Assembly: GCF_902686445.1 (NCBI RefSeq)
Contig: NC_062220.1
Span: 91,016,143 to 91,080,142 of the forward strand
Direction of reading: 5' to 3'
DNA: 64,000 nt
From: Sciurus carolinensis
Lineage: Eukaryota > Chordata > Mammalia > Rodentia > Sciuridae
Shown here in pieces: positions 20,590 through 32,455 of this stretch. Made by a program: the position numbers and the translations under genes. Positions within the stretch are counted from its first letter, which is position 1, and each line of letters begins with the position of its first letter. Under the pieces are notes generated by a model. It was not told where the DNA came from. It ran no database searches and worked only from the letters and a program-made list of their open reading frames with translations.

Positions 20590-21440
20590 TGAATTTATCA
20601 GTGTTTGCTATTTCTGTAGAAACCACCTGGCAGATTTACCAGACCCTGACCTCAAGGAACCTGAGACCTTTGCTGGAAAAACATAATAATAATGCATGAG
20701 ATGATCCAAACTCTACCGAATGCTACATGAAGGGTCCCTGGTCATGGAGGAGAGAGGTTCAGGTGGCCTGGAGTAAGTGGTACTAGAGGCTTCTAGGAAG
20801 GAGGAACAGGTAAGACTTAGAAATGTGGAAAGGAGGGTGGAGTCTGTCCTGGGAGAGGAAAGGGTGTATTGCGTTCTGGGACCAGGAGCAGACCAAGATG
20901 TGCCAATCATACTGTAAATCTCTGCTTTTCATAGGTCAGGGCAGGGAATAACTTAAAAAGCAATGGAAGCTGCTATAGTTTGAATGTGTCCCCTCAAATT
21001 CACATGTTGGAAACAGTCTCAGTGCAAAGAGGTTGGGAGGTGGAGCCTAATGGGGAGTGACTGGGTCACCAGGGCAGAGCCCTCATGATTGGATGAATGT
21101 CGTTCATCACCAGAGTTGGTTGGTAGGAAAGCAAATCCGGCCTCTCGTGCTTTCTCATGCACATTTGCTCGTCCTTCTGTCATGTTCAGGCCTAGCACAA
21201 AGACCCTCTCTGGACACTGGTGCTATACTCTTAGACTTCCTGATCTTCAGAATCAGTAGCCAAATAAACCTCTTTTCACCATAAATTTTTACCCCAGTCT
21301 GTGGTATTTTATTGTAGTAATACATAGAAAATATAGGCCAATACAAAGGTTAGCACTCAGATCTTGATAGGCATAAAAAGTCCTCTCTGGCTGCAGCTTC
21401 CTTCTTTCATAGTCCCACCTGCAAATATGTTGCATCTGCA
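20590..21440 (+). mobile_element. Ancient mammal-wide repeat (probably L2-related) split by a MaLR LTR
   Basis: The left part ends 'aaaaagcaatggaagctgct'. The right part (from about 21345) carries 'ataaaaagtcctctctggct'. Both match a mammal-wide repeat that recurs at least eight times in this window. The family assignment is by memory only. Confidence 0.45.
20971..21344 (+). mobile_element. MaLR-type LTR inserted in an ancient repeat
   Basis: It opens TGCTATAGTTTGAATGTG and has 'gattggatgaatgtcgttca'. It closes with 'gtagccaaataaacctc', then 'cagtctgtggtattttattg' and 'ggccaataca'. This is the classic MaLR (MLT1/MST-like) layout with its AATAAA. Flanks do not give an exact 5-base duplication. 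Confidence 0.75.
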
Positions 21441-21689
21441 GGTGGGAAAGTGAGTTACCTGAGGGCAGGTGTGTCTACACTTGCTCTACACGCAGGTCCT
21501 GGCCCCTAATCCCAGCACTGCTGAACGCTGCCCCTGGCATGGATGTCACTTCTTCCTGACAGTGGTGATGAAGGCAACCCTGTCCAGCCCTCCTGACTGA
21601 CACCCTGGCAGCTACCACAGACATAGGGTTGCAGGGCCCCTATGATTCTGGTCCCATTAAAACACCGCAGTTATCAAAAACAACCACTA

Positions 21690-21893
21690 GCAGCTAAGAA
21701 TCGCAAGTGTCCAAGCCTGCAATGTCAGTGACTCAGGAGGCTGACATAGGAGGATGGCAAGTTCAAGGACAGCCTCAGCAACTTCAGGAGACCCTGTCTC
21801 AAAATTTTAATAAAGAAATAGGGCTGGGGATGTAGCTCAGTGGGTAAAGTACCCCTGGGTTAGATTCCCAGTAGAAAAAAAAGAAAAAAAAAG
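21690..21893 (+). mobile_element. Composite B1-ID SINE
   Basis: A diverged B1-like half ('gactcaggaggctgacatag') is followed by an ID half ('gatgtagctcagtgggtaaa') and an A-rich tail. Confidence 0.85.
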
Positions 21894-21984
21894 TGTATGA
21901 GCCAGCTGTTCAAAGTGCTAGCTAATTGCCATCCACCCCCAGATAAAGCAAAGAAAAGAAGTCTCAAGAGAAAGGATACTGAAA

Positions 21985-22195
21985 TCTGCTAAGCAAGCCC
22001 CTACTTTACGCCAGGCACTAGCAATCATTTTCCACTCATAATTTTTATTTAATTTTCAGAACGTCTCATGAGGTATTATTATTCCTGTCTTCAGATGAGA
22101 AAAGAGAAGCTCAGAAAAAGTTAATAATTTGCCCACATCAGGACTAGTAAATGAGAAAGCGGGGATTAAAACCCAGTTCTGGGAGTCCATTTCTC
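21985..22195 (-). mobile_element. MIR SINE, near full length
   Basis: 'actttacgccaggcactagc', 'cagatgagaaaagagaagct' and 'gggattaaaacccagttct' give the reverse MIR order over about 200 bases. Confidence 0.8.
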
Positions 22196-22774
22196 TTCTC
22201 TCCCACTGGAAAGTCCCCTAAAAAAATTGCATGATTCAACTGAATATCTCAGACTTGAATCCCCAACAACATCCCAGAGAAGTGGGCAGCCAGCTCCTGC
22301 CTGAACTGCCTCTAGGGACCGGCCTCTTCCCCCTCCTGACCAGCCCTGGGAACCTTGGGATGGTCTCCTTCATAAAGACGGAGTCTTTCCAAAGGTCTTC
22401 ATCCTGCCCCGCACAGAACAGGTCTGGTTCTCGTCCTCCCTGAGGGCCTTCCAATCCCAATGACAATCGTCATGGACTCAGACCCAGAGCCTTCTCTTCT
22501 CCAGATTGACAAGCCCAGCTCCCTCCTCAGGTGACCAAAATATCCCATTCCTTTCAACACAAAAGTCAAGTCACCAAAGTCACTGCCAAAAGAAGAGAAT
22601 AGATGCTTTACTTCAAAGAAGCCCATGAAAACCACTGCTGAATGCTGCTCATTTCCACAGTGATCATTAGGCCGAGCCAAGTCCCACCTGCCTCAGTCAA
22701 GTCTGTCTGCTGGGTTCTCGGAAGCAGTGGAGGGCACCTGGAACCCATCTTCCGGAATGTTCCGGAATGCTGCT

Positions 22775-22945
22775 ATCTGAATCAGCATGTCCCAGCTTGA
22801 ACATGCCTCAGGTCACCTGCAGGGCTTGTTAAAATGCAGGTTCTTTTTCAGTCTAGGACAGGGCCTGAGATTCTGCATCACTAGCCAGCCAGCCCCAAGT
22901 GATGGCCATGGTTCTGGTTCTGGAATCATAGTTTGAGTTGCAAGG
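22775..22945 (+). mobile_element. MER5A-like relic
   Basis: 'agggcttgttaaaatgcagg' with 'gcctgagattctgcatcact' is MER5A-like. The outer ends are weak. Confidence 0.6.
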
Positions 22946-22949
22946 TGCT

Positions 22950-23930
22950 AAAGAATATGACCACCTTCAAAAAGGAAAAGCCAAGGACACTTTCTAAGAG
23001 CTCAAGGGAAAGCCCTGAGTGGTTTTGAAAATGCATGCTATGGAATTCAGTGTTCAATCCCCTTGGTTCATTTCAGCAATTTTATGGGGAAAAAAAAAAA
23101 AGCCTGTTACCAGCCAAACTTCGAAAGCCAACTAAGGATATCAATGGTGTGTGCCAGACATAAAGGATCGTCCAAGGAAAAGGTAGAGGAGGACAGAGAA
23201 ATTCACCCCTTCACAGGCATTAAATGCAACAGACCTGAGCTACATAATCACTGCCCATCTGGGCAAGCTACCCACAGGGCACACAACCCCAAAGGCACTG
23301 AAAGATCCTTAGATCTGCGACAGAATTCAACCTCACAGCCAGGACTGAACTGGAGCTGCTGCATTTGGACCCCAGCTCCTCATGACAGCCCCCATGTGAG
23401 CATGTGCATGCACGCCCAAGCACACACCTCCCAAACAGCAGCGCAGGCGTGCGCTGCCAGCACTGCTACGTCCAGAAGCATAAATCATTGCATCATTACC
23501 AACTGCAGGCTGGACAGCTCAAAATGCATCAGATAATAAAACTCGGCACAGCACACCATGCCCTTGGGCCAGGACCTCAGCTGCCCTCTGGATAAGCTCC
23601 CCTCGGCACAGACACATCTTTTCGCTTTCACTCCAGACTAGCACAGGACCTAGCACACATGAGCTGCTAAATAGAGGGCTGCTGAGTGACAGGAGGAAGC
23701 CAGGCCTGTTCACGAAGTCCTTGAAGCCCCAAGACAGAGACTGGTCATGCTGCCAAAAGGGTCTTCCTCTGTCCACAGGCCACAGAGCCTTTATATGAGA
23801 CAGTTAAAGCCTTGCTCTTAGCTTGGCATTTTATCTTCTAGGCCAGGTGGAAGTCTGGGAACCTTCTGGGGGTCACAAACTGGAGGCAGGTGTATTTGGC
23901 TTGGCAAGCAGGGAGTTTAAAAATAAATGG
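22950..23930. other. Unassigned stretch with a possible L2 tail
   Basis: A 157-codon open frame at 23063-23536 is low in complexity and shows no domain. At 23600-23690 'actagcacaggacctagcac' resembles an L2 3' end. Confidence 0.4.
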
Positions 23931-23931
23931 C

Positions 23932-24155
23932 CCAGCCGAGCACAGTAGTGCATGCCTATAACCCTGGTGGCTAAGGAGGATAAGACAGGAGGAACTCAAG
24001 ATGAAAGCCAGGCTCAGCAAAAGCAAGGCACTAAGCAACTCAGTGAGACCCTGTCTCTAAATAAAATACAAAATAGGCTGGGATGTGGCTCAGTGGTTGA
24101 GTGCCCCTGAGTTCAATCCCTGTTACAAAAAGAAAAAGAAAAAAAAAAAAAAAAA
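23932..24155 (+). mobile_element. Composite B1-ID SINE
   Basis: 'gagcacagtagtgcatgcct' opens the B1-like half. 'gggatgtggctcagtggttg' marks the ID half, which ends in (A)n with G interruptions. Confidence 0.88.
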
Positions 24156-24159
24156 GAAA

Positions 24160-24785
24160 TGACTTGAAGTCCCTTGGGAACAGTTCCCCTGGGACACATG
24201 GATCCCACACGCTCACACCAGGCTGCATCATCCCAGCTGCCCACTGCAGACCTCCAGGTGGGTGCATATCGGGACCCTCACACCCAACATGCCAGTGTAG
24301 AATGTCTGTTCCTCCCAGAAACCTGCAATTGCCCAGGTAGCCCATCTCTGTACGTGACACCTCCTTTCCCTCCCATACGGTCCCCTCCCTTCCAAAGCTG
24401 ATCAAACAAAAGCCTGGTTTACTCTTGCTTCCATCCTTTCCTTCCTAGCCATAGCGCAGCCATTAGAAGATCCTGCAGCCTTCTCCTCTCCACAGACCCT
24501 CAGTCTTCTGCCTTCGTCCAGCTGCTCTCCTGGAGCTCGGGCCAGGCCCCGGGAACCCTGCCTCCCTGCCCCAGCCCTCCTCGCTGGGCTCCAGCTGCCA
24601 CCTCCACCTCCCTTCCTGAGCCAACCTCATCCCCCGGGCTCAACCACTACTAACTGAACTCGAGCTAACTGTCCACCCTTGTGTCGCCCACATCTGCAAA
24701 TCCCATTTCACTTGCTGTGCCTGCTTGGCATGTGGGGCCACTGGCATGAAGGATTCCAGGAGCAGCAGCTATCTGCCCTTCAGTT
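24160..24785. other. Unassigned C-rich stretch
   Basis: C/T-rich and locally GC-rich (24480-24640) but without a CpG cluster that would suggest a promoter island. No exon is recognised. Confidence 0.4.
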
Positions 24786-24789
24786 CATT

Positions 24790-24985
24790 CCACCTGCCAG
24801 GCACCTGTCCAAGCACCTCACATGCACTTTTAACCGGTCTTCCTCACAGCTCGGGGCGCAGGGTGGTTGCTCTTTTCACTGTACAGGTGAGGTAACTGAA
24901 GCACAAGAGAGGTTAGGTGACCTGCCCAAAGTCACACAGCTGGCAAGTGGCACAGCCAGATTCATATCTAGGTCATCCTATTCCA
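24790..24985 (-). mobile_element. MIR SINE, near full length
   Basis: 'tgccaggcacctgtccaagc', 'gtacaggtgaggtaactgaa' and 'caaagtcacacagctggcaa' are in reverse MIR order. Confidence 0.85.
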
Positions 24986-25141
24986 GGGCCTTGTTGTACA
25001 TCAGTTAGTTTGTTGCCGATAATTCCAATGGCTTGAACAGCAGCCTCCTCCTTTTATGACTCAAATCGAACAGCATGTCCCCAAAGAGGAATTCCCTGGC
25101 AACCCTCAGTCTCAAGCACCTATCAGCTTCTGCAATTAGCC

Positions 25142-25358
25142 CTTTTTTTTTTTTTTCTGGTACTAGGGATTGAACTCAGAAGCACTTAACCACTGAGCCA
25201 CATCCCCAGTCCTATTTTGTATTTTATTTAGACACAGGGTCTCACTCAGTTGCTTAGGGCCTCACTAAGTTGCTGAGGCTGGCTTTGAACTTGAGATCCT
25301 CCTGCCTCAGCCTCCCAAGCCACTGGGATTACAGGTGTGCGCCATGGCCCCCAGCTGG
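25142..25358 (-). mobile_element. Composite B1-ID SINE with 8-base duplication
   Basis: The inverted ID half ('gggattgaactcagaagcac') and inverted B1 half ('cctcctgcctcagcctccca') stand between AATTAGCC at 25134-25141 and 25359-25366. Confidence 0.92.
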
Positions 25359-25679
25359 AATTAGCCTCTTATATATTTACATCTTTCTCCATCACAAACA
25401 CCTGACACAAGAGGACATAAGCTCTCTGAAGGCAGCTCCCAGCAGTCTCATTCTCTGACTCCAAAATTCAAACTCGTTCCTGGCACAAAGCCAACCCCAA
25501 CAACTACCTATTAGCCAACCTACTACCCAGCTGCCACTACTGCCTGGTCCCAAAGGCACTGAGTCTTCAGTCCTCCATCTGTCCCATTGTGGTGTTCTGT
25601 AGTCTCCCGTAGCCTGTTTTAGAGAACAGAGCCCATGCCTCAGGGACAAATCCTGCTAACATGGCCCTGACCTCCCTGC

Positions 25680-25893
25680 CCCCACACGCCTGCACACCAG
25701 CTGCTCTTCCTGGGTGTCCCACACAGGCACCTGCCTTACGGCCCCCTGCCTTTGCTCATGCCCTTCCCATGACCTTCATGCCCTCGTCCACTTTTCCCAA
25801 CTAGCAAATGCCTGTTCATCCATCAGAGTCCAGGGAGTCCCTCTGTGCTCACGCTCCTGTCCCTTAACACCAGTCTTCTGGAGAGATGGCAGC
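25680..25893 (+). mobile_element. LINE L2 3'-region fragment
   Basis: 'cctttgctcatgcccttccc' and 'gcctgttcatccatcagagt' match the L2 3' region. It is cut by the LTR at 25894. Confidence 0.5.
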
Positions 25894-26319
25894 TGTTTTC
25901 GTCAGCTTTTTTGTCACTAAAAGGACCCAACCAGAACAGCTGTAAAGGAGAAGAGGTTTATTGAAGGGCTCATGGTTTCAGAGGTCTCAATCCACAGACA
26001 GCAGGCTCCATTCCTCAGGGCTCCAGGTGAGGCAGGACATTTGGTGGAAGAGTGTGACAGAGGGAAGCAGATCACATGGTGATCAGAGAGCAGAGAGAGA
26101 CTCCACTCACCACATACAAATATATACCCCAAAGCCACGTCCCCGCTAAACCCCTCCCTCCAGCCACACCCCACCTGCCTCCAGTTACCACTCAGTTAAT
26201 CCCATCAGGGATGAATTCACTGATTAGGCTAAGGTTATAACCCCATCTCTGCTCCTTCAAACCTCCTTGCTTTGTCTCACACGTGAGCTTTTGGGGGACA
26301 CCACATCTAAGCCATAACA
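25894..26319 (-). mobile_element. MaLR-type solo LTR with exact 5-base duplication
   Basis: On the minus strand it opens TGTTATGGCTTAGATGTGG and closes GACGAAAACA. GCAGC stands at 25889-25893 and 26320-26324. It is a full-length sibling of the LTR at 223-638 (426 against 416 bases). Confidence 0.88.
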
Positions 26320-26324
26320 GCAGC

Positions 26325-26510
26325 CTTCAGAGTCAGCCGAATCCTGGCTGTGCTGTGTAACCCAGCCTCTCTGAGTCTCTTCCTCTCGTGTTGAGTTAGA
26401 TAACACCTGCCTCTCAGAGTCTTCAGGATGAGAGGTGAAATGTGTGGACCCTACGCACCAGCTTGGCACCGGCAGTGCAGAGATGCTCGATGAAAAGAAG
26501 CTGCTGGCGG
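26325..26510 (+). mobile_element. MIR SINE
   Basis: 'cctctctgagtctcttcctc' followed by 'ataacacctgcctctcagag' and 'agatgctcgatgaaaagaag' is the forward MIR order. Confidence 0.65.
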
Positions 26511-26539
26511 TGGTGTGAGCATCTGTTTAACATTAACAG

Positions 26540-26660
26540 CTACTTCCTCTAAATGACACACGTTTTATGAAAGTAGGGATATTTTCTTAGCACTCTTTGC
26601 ATCTTCACCATAGAGCACGTGCATGACACACAAATCTCAATAAACATCTACTGCAGAAAT
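26540..26660 (+). mobile_element. LINE L2 3'-end fragment
   Basis: 'gaaagtagggatattttctt' followed by 'caataaacatctactgcag' matches the L2 terminal region. Confidence 0.5.
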
Positions 26661-26844
26661 GGGGAAAGGATGTCCTTAGATACACCCAGTATGTTCCAGA
26701 TGTTTCCAGGATTCCAGGAAGTCCAAACCCTGCTCTGGTCCTTTCTCTTTACTGTTAACAAGAGAAAAACTGAGAAATGAACAAAATTGCATGTTCAGCA
26801 CCTTTGATTTTTATGTTTGAAAAATTAACTTTAAGAAACAGGGA

Positions 26845-27085
26845 ACCAGGCACAGTAGCACAGTAGCACATGGCTATGATCCCAGTGGCTTGGGAGGCTG
26901 AGGCAGGAGGATCTTGAGTTCAAAGTCAGCCTCAGCAACTTATTGAGGCCCTAAGTAACCTAGTGAGATCCCATCTCTAAATAAAATTCCAAAATGGGCT
27001 GGGAGTATAGCTCAGTGGTCAAGTGCCCTGGTACAATTCCCAGTACAAAAAAAGAAAATAGAAAGAAAGAAAAAAGAAAGAACAG
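26845..27085 (+). mobile_element. Composite B1-ID SINE with internal 10-base duplication
   Basis: The B1-like half starts with a duplicated 'gcacagtagcacagtagcac'. The ID half carries 'gagtatagctcagtggtcaa' and lacks a few bases of the usual sequence. Confidence 0.88.
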
Positions 27086-27232
27086 AGGCCCAGAGGACCC
27101 AGCTGTGATCTCTTGGAGTGGTGGGGGAAGCCAAGTTGGAGATGCAAAGCCCTCCCAGGAACCTGGGACTGATTGAACCTTCAGGGATCAACTTTATTTT
27201 TTATAAACCTATCAAAATATATTACTATATAT

Positions 27233-27425
27233 TTGGTTTTGGTTTTCATACGAGGGGTTGAACCCAGAGTGCCCTACCACTGAGCCACAACCCCAGTCCT
27301 TTAATTTTTTTTATTTTGACACAGGGTTTCACTAAGTCATGAGGCTGGCCTTGAACGCGAGATCCTCCTGCAACAGCCTCCTGACTCGTGGGAATTCCGG
27401 GCCTGCACGCTGCACCCAACAAGAC
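27233..27425 (-). mobile_element. Composite B1-ID SINE, diverged
   Basis: Inverted ID half 'gagtgccctaccactgagcc' and inverted B1 half 'gaggctggccttgaacgcga'. The B1 end is degraded. Confidence 0.85.
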
Positions 27426-27429
27426 CATG

Positions 27430-28185
27430 TGCTCGTAAGGCAGAAACAAATGAGGCTTGAAAAGTCAACGCATCATTTCCTATTTTCAAAGAAGGCAGTG
27501 CCTCATTATGTTTTGGTAAACTCACTGGACTGTTTGGAAAATTCCAACATCCCAACTAAGAGGACTTAGATGAGAACATGTCCCCGCTGGAGAATGTCAA
27601 GGGGAAGTGAGGCCTTGGTGCTTCTGGAATGCACATTAAAGATCTTCGTGGGACACGCCCACTGATCTCCTTTTATAGGTTTCTGCACAGGCCATCCTGT
27701 CTCCAAAGCATTCAGCACAGGTGCAGGGCTGCCCACGCTCACAGCCCCTAACTGCCTGGAGCACTGTGGCAGTTTCCATTTCTCTCTCACAAGGTGCTTG
27801 TGCTAATGAGCTTAGTCTACTGGCTAAAGATCCTAATAAGCTCCATGGCAGAGTCTGGGGCATCCTCAGAGACAGAGGCTGTAAGGGTGCATACGTTAGA
27901 TGGGGGTTGGAATAGGACTGTGAGGAAGTCAAATTTAAGGTCACAATGAGACTTCAAAAAATACATTGCCTTCGAGTCTCCAGAGGTGACTGCGTACCCT
28001 CTGCTCACCTTTGCACACAGCCCTGCCAAAGGGCACCTGGTCTGAGAGGCCAAGGGCATGCACAGCCAGTGGAAGCAGCTCTGTCTACTCGCTCTGGGCA
28101 TCTGGATGTTAGCAAACTGCGTTGAGAGTCACTCCTTCTTGTGTGACTGCCAACTCTGATGTCCACTGTTGCTTCTCACAGGTAA
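27430..28185. other. Unassigned stretch
   Basis: No element or exon recognised on either strand. Confidence 0.4.
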
Positions 28186-28189
28186 CATA

Positions 28190-28400
28190 GGATGGAGCTC
28201 CAGATTTAGGACTCCAGGGCCTGGCTTTGAATCCCAGGCTCGACTGATCTGGTCCTGATTCCCTTGCTCCACCTCTTTGCCTGAGTTGCTTCTCCTGCAA
28301 AATGTCTTTAACAGAACTTGTCCTGCCAATCTCACAGCGTTGTTTTAAGGAAGGCCTGGGTTAAGCTCATGCGTAAAGAAGCTAATTTATAAGAGCATTC
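28190..28400 (+). mobile_element. MIR SINE
   Basis: 'ggcctggctttgaatcccag' and 'tctcacagcgttgttttaag' lie in forward MIR order. Confidence 0.65.
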
Positions 28401-28559
28401 TGTTAACTCTAAAGTGAGGAGGGCATCAGCGGGAGTTCCTGGCACACTGTGAAATTTCATACCTCAACAAACACAGACATTTTAGTGTTTTGTTCCCTTG
28501 GACAAATACAGTGGCCTCTGTGCTTATCTTTAGGGTTTGCATTTAAGTAACCTAAAAGC

Positions 28560-28770
28560 AGGTGTGATTAATACAATGAGGAAAACTGTGGCCAGGTAAG
28601 AAGATGAAAAAGGCCTGAGGTTTCAGTGGAATGTCAGATGAGGGCCCAACGTGGAGCTCTGAGTAGAGAGCCACATCAAGTAAGGATGGTTAGAGAAAAG
28701 CACAACAGGTTGAGGGAGTGGCAAGTGCAAAGGCCCTGGGGTAACACATGATGGATGGAGATGATGTGCA
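28560..28770 (+). mobile_element. Ancient mammal-wide repeat fragment
   Basis: 'gtggcaagtgcaaaggccct' is a landmark of the ancient repeat that recurs through the window. The rest is weakly conserved. Confidence 0.4.
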
Positions 28771-29257
28771 TTGTGTTGCCTAGCACATAACAGGCAATAT
28801 AAGCAGGTGCTACTGTGACAATGATTGTCATTCTCACTGCTGCCAGAACATCTCATTACCACCCATGGAGAAGTCTAAGTCAGGGAAGTCCAATATATCA
28901 CATCAGGTGCTAGTTAGGGCTACTTCAAATTGTGGCTTCCAAGTTGGAACTTCTGCTCTGGAGGCTGCTACAGGAAACATCCATGGGTGGGTGGAAATCA
29001 TTAAGAACAAGCATAGGAGGGAGCAGGGTCACTCCATCTCACCCTCATTACATTCTTCCTCCTCCATGTTTGCCTTTTCCCTCTCCCCAAACACACCTTC
29101 TGGGGAAGGGAGGTCTCTGCCAGTGGCAGCTCATGCTGGCTGAGCCCCCAAGTCCTTGCTCTGGACTAGAACTGGGTACACTGACCTGCTGCAAGATGAG
29201 ACTGCTCTCCAGAGGAGCACACTGCTTGGGGAAGGGATATGGTAGAAATAAAGGTGA

Positions 29258-29828
29258 TCAAAAATAGACTTAAAATCAGCATACCACAGTGATGCAGCCA
29301 CATGAATGTTCATCGCAGCTCAATTCACAATGGCTAAGCAACGGAACCAAGCTAGGTGCCCTTCAACAGATAGATTGGATAAAGAAAATGTGGTATATAC
29401 ACACGAAGGAATATTACTCTGCCATAAAGAAAAATGAATTTATGGCATTTGCCAGTAAATGGATGGAACTGGAGACTATCATGCTGAGTGAAATAAGCCA
29501 ATCCCAAAACACCAAAGCCTGAATGTTCTCTGATATGTGGTTGCTAACACATAATAGAGGGGAGGGAGAACAGAAGTTCATTGGATTAGACAAAGGGGAA
29601 TAAAGAGAGGGGAGGGGGAGGGGGAGAGGGGAATAGGACAGACAGTAGAATGAATCGGACATAACTTTCCTATGCTCATATATGAATACACAACCATTGT
29701 CACTCCACATCATGTACAACCACAAGAATGGGAAGTTATACTCCAAGTATATATAATATGTCAAAATACACTCTACTGTTAAATATGTTTAAAAGGAACA
29801 AATAAAAATATTTTTTTAAAAATAATAA
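29258..29828 (+). mobile_element. L1 3' end with ORF2 C-terminal codons
   Basis: The translated block at 29380-29520 shows MWYIHTKEYYSAIKKNEF, the ORF2 C-terminus, followed by a stop. Then come the G-rich 3' UTR and an A-rich end. Strong 5' truncation leaves under 600 bases. Possible AAAAATA flanks are too simple to prove a duplication. Confidence 0.88.
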
Positions 29829-29829
29829 T

Positions 29830-30690
29830 GTTAGCCCAGTTGGAGATTTGCCAGGGTGGCCATTATCATCAAGTGTCCTGGGAGCACAAAGGAGCAAGAG
29901 TCCACGTTGGCCCGTGTCAGTCCTCTCCTTACATTCTCACAAACCCTCTTCCTTCCCTTTCCTTCGTGGCACTTACAAGACTGTAGATGAACAAAGACTT
30001 GTGGGTGTGTTAACACCGGTCTCTCTGGTGGATGGTGAGTTCTGAGGCACAGTCTTGTCTCTCTTGTTCACACCATATTCCCAGCACCTAACACACAGCT
30101 GGCACACGGCAGGGCCACAGAAAGACACTGTTTAAAAACCTGAATGTTGCCAAACACTGGAGCACTTCATGCTGTCGGAGCAACGTGGCCACAACTGAGC
30201 CTCTGGGTATTCGCACCCTGTGCCCTCCCCTCCCACAGAACCTGGATGGACCCATGTCACCAACTAACCACTAGGAAATCATAGAGTATGACTTCCCAGG
30301 CCCGGAAAACTTCCAAGGTTTGTGAAAAACATTGCCCCCCTCCCCACCTCGCTCTCTCCCGGATCTCTTGCTCCCCGGCACCAGGCAGCCATGCTGTGAG
30401 GACGTTCAAGCAGCCCCGTGGAGAAGCCCGCGTGTGGAAGAACTGAGGCCTCCCACCACCAGCCAACATCAACTTGCCAGCTATATGAGTGACCCACACA
30501 GGAACCAGGTCCTCCAGCCTTCAGGTGACCACAGCTCCAGGGACATCTTCAAAGTGACCTCATGAGAGACCTGGAGGCAAAAACAGCCACCTAACCTTCC
30601 TCCCCACAGGGACTGTGAGGCAAGAGAGCTTTCCTGTGATCTTAAGCCTCTAGGCTTTGGCAATGGTTGTCAAATACAGAGAAGGGCGAG
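29830..30690. other. Mostly unassigned, with an L2 tail
   Basis: At 29935-30140 'ttcccagcacctaacacaca' with 'gctggcacacggcag' resembles the L2 3' end. The GC-richer part 30330-30500 holds overlapping chance frames only. Confidence 0.4.
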
Positions 30691-30699
30691 AAAACCTTC

Positions 30700-31010
30700 C
30701 TAGAACAGGGCCGTGAGGAGCAAGGACTCCACAGGTCCAGAAAAGGCAGACACTGTGTTTCCTACAGAGCAAGTCATGGAGCATAAGAGCGTTTCAGATG
30801 GCCAGAGCAAAAGGTATTGAATGACACCGAAAAGGGAGGCTGAGGCAGGGTCCTGGAGGGTCCTTGAGTATCATTCTAAAGGGTCTGAACCTTTCAGAGG
30901 TGAGAGTAGTTATCTCTACCTCACTAATGGCACAACTAAAGCTCAGAGAGGTCAAGGAATTTGTCCAAGGGTATACAGCTAGTAAGTGGCAGTCCTGAGA
31001 TTCAAATGAA
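30700..31010. mobile_element. Ancient repeat fragment followed by a reverse MIR
   Basis: 30700-30885 carries the ancient-repeat landmark 'gagggtccttgagtatcatt'. 30890-31010 carries the reverse MIR landmark 'ggtatacagctagtaagtgg'. They abut without visible duplications. Confidence 0.5.
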
Positions 31011-31554
31011 GTAACACCAGAGCTTCTCCAATGCTGCAGTGACGGGAGAGCTTGATGGCTCCTCTACAAGGGGCCACAAAGACCTCTACTGACTCCCCAC
31101 AGCAGGACCCCACGGGTGACCCGTGCACTTGCCCTGCTCTGGGGTGGACCTGGTGCTTCCCAGGGTCACCCCTCTGCCAGGTAAGAACTCCTCGCAGCCT
31201 GGCTGCTCTTCCTTTGTGGCCCCAGATCTCCTGAGCCTCTCCACTGCCTCTCAACCATGGCGACACTCTACACCCCAGGCGATCAACTCTGCCCCTGGGG
31301 CTCTCCTTCCATCCCACAGGGCAAAGGCTGCATTCCAAGGCAGCTTGGAATGAACCGCCAGGACGGAGGCAGAAGCTAGACCAGGCTGTAGGACAGGCTC
31401 CAAGCTCCAAGCCCACCATGGAAACACTAGACTACCGCCCTTTGGAAGGGGGAGGTGCTTTGGCCCCTGAAGACCACATCCTGAGAAGAGAGTTCCCAGA
31501 GAAAGAAGAAGGAAATTCACACCTCCAGAGCAACTACTGCATGAGCCCTAGGTC

Positions 31555-31690
31555 TTTTCCATATCTCTCTATCCTCACCACCACTCTGTGAGACACGCAT
31601 TACTATCTTCTTTTCCAGATGAGTAAATGGAGGTCTGAACAGGTTAAGCAACTTGCTGAAGGGCAGACAGTTATTGTGTACAGTTAGACA
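31555..31690 (-). mobile_element. MIR SINE
   Basis: 'cttttccagatgagtaaatg' and 'ggttaagcaacttgctgaag' are reverse MIR landmarks. Confidence 0.75.
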
Positions 31691-31782
31691 GGTTGTGCAA
31701 CTGTACATAATATAGAGAATCACATCACATTTACTGTAGTTTATATATGTCATAAACATTTTGCAGCAGAAAGTGACTGCAG

Positions 31783-31975
31783 TCAGGCACAGTGATGCAC
31801 GCCTGTAATCAGAGAGACTCAGGAGGCTGAGACAGGAGGATCGCATGTTCAAGGCCAGCCTCAGCAACTTAGGCCCTGTTTCAAAATAAAAAAATAGAAA
31901 GGGCTAGGGATGTGAGTCAGGGGTAAAGAACCTCTGGATTAAATCCCAGTACCAAAAAAAAAAAAAAAAAAAAAG
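31783..31975 (+). mobile_element. Composite B1-ID SINE
   Basis: 'caggcacagtgatgcacgcc' opens the B1-like half. 'gggatgtgagtcaggggtaa' is a mutated ID half ending in a run of about 21 A. Confidence 0.88.
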
Positions 31976-32117
31976 AGTGAATGACAGAAACAAACAAACT
32001 GCAGAGGGGGTATCTTTTCCTAATTTGCACAAGACACAATGAAGCAATGATTCTACAAGTGCCCTGCTAACCAGTTGTGATTTGACCACCTGTCTGACCC
32101 CAAAGTCCTTGACTTTT

Positions 32118-32203
32118 TATTTTTCTGTGGTGCTGGGGATTGAACCCAGGACCTTGTGCATGTGAGGCAAGCACTCTACCAACTGAGCTATATATATCCC
32201 CAG
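32118..32203 (-). mobile_element. ID SINE, minus strand
   Basis: 'ggggattgaacccaggacct' with 'gcaagcactctaccaactga' is the reversed ID body. The near repeats TCCTTGACTTTT and CCCTTGCTTTT flank it. Confidence 0.85.
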
Positions 32204-32334
32204 TCCCTTGCTTTTCCTACCCAACCATTATGCCTTCTTTGGGATAAATCCAAGCATTTTCATATCAAATGCTTCACAGTTTAACTGACAGAGACAAAAA
32301 TCATAGAACTTAGACCATGCCAGTAGGAAAAGAT

Positions 32335-32455
32335 GTTGATAATCCATAATCCACCTTCAGACCTTCCTTTTGCGTTGGAAGAATACAAGGCCCAGAGAGG
32401 GAAAGTGAGCTGCCTGAGATCACACAGCTGGGATTTGGATTCTATGCAATAGAGG
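32335..32455 (-). mobile_element. MIR SINE fragment
   Basis: 'gcccagagagggaaagtgag' with 'tgagatcacacagctgggat' is the reverse MIR core. Confidence 0.75.

Noticed and set aside
23063..23536. 157-codon plus-strand frame
   Set aside because: Lysine run at the start, no domain, no splice support; consistent with chance.
24480..24640. Possible CpG-island promoter
   Set aside because: GC-rich but few CpG steps, no start-site signals and no adjacent exon.
30979..31419. 146-codon minus-strand frame with overlapping plus-strand frames
   Set aside because: Several phases are open at once because the region is GC-rich. There is no recognisable domain.
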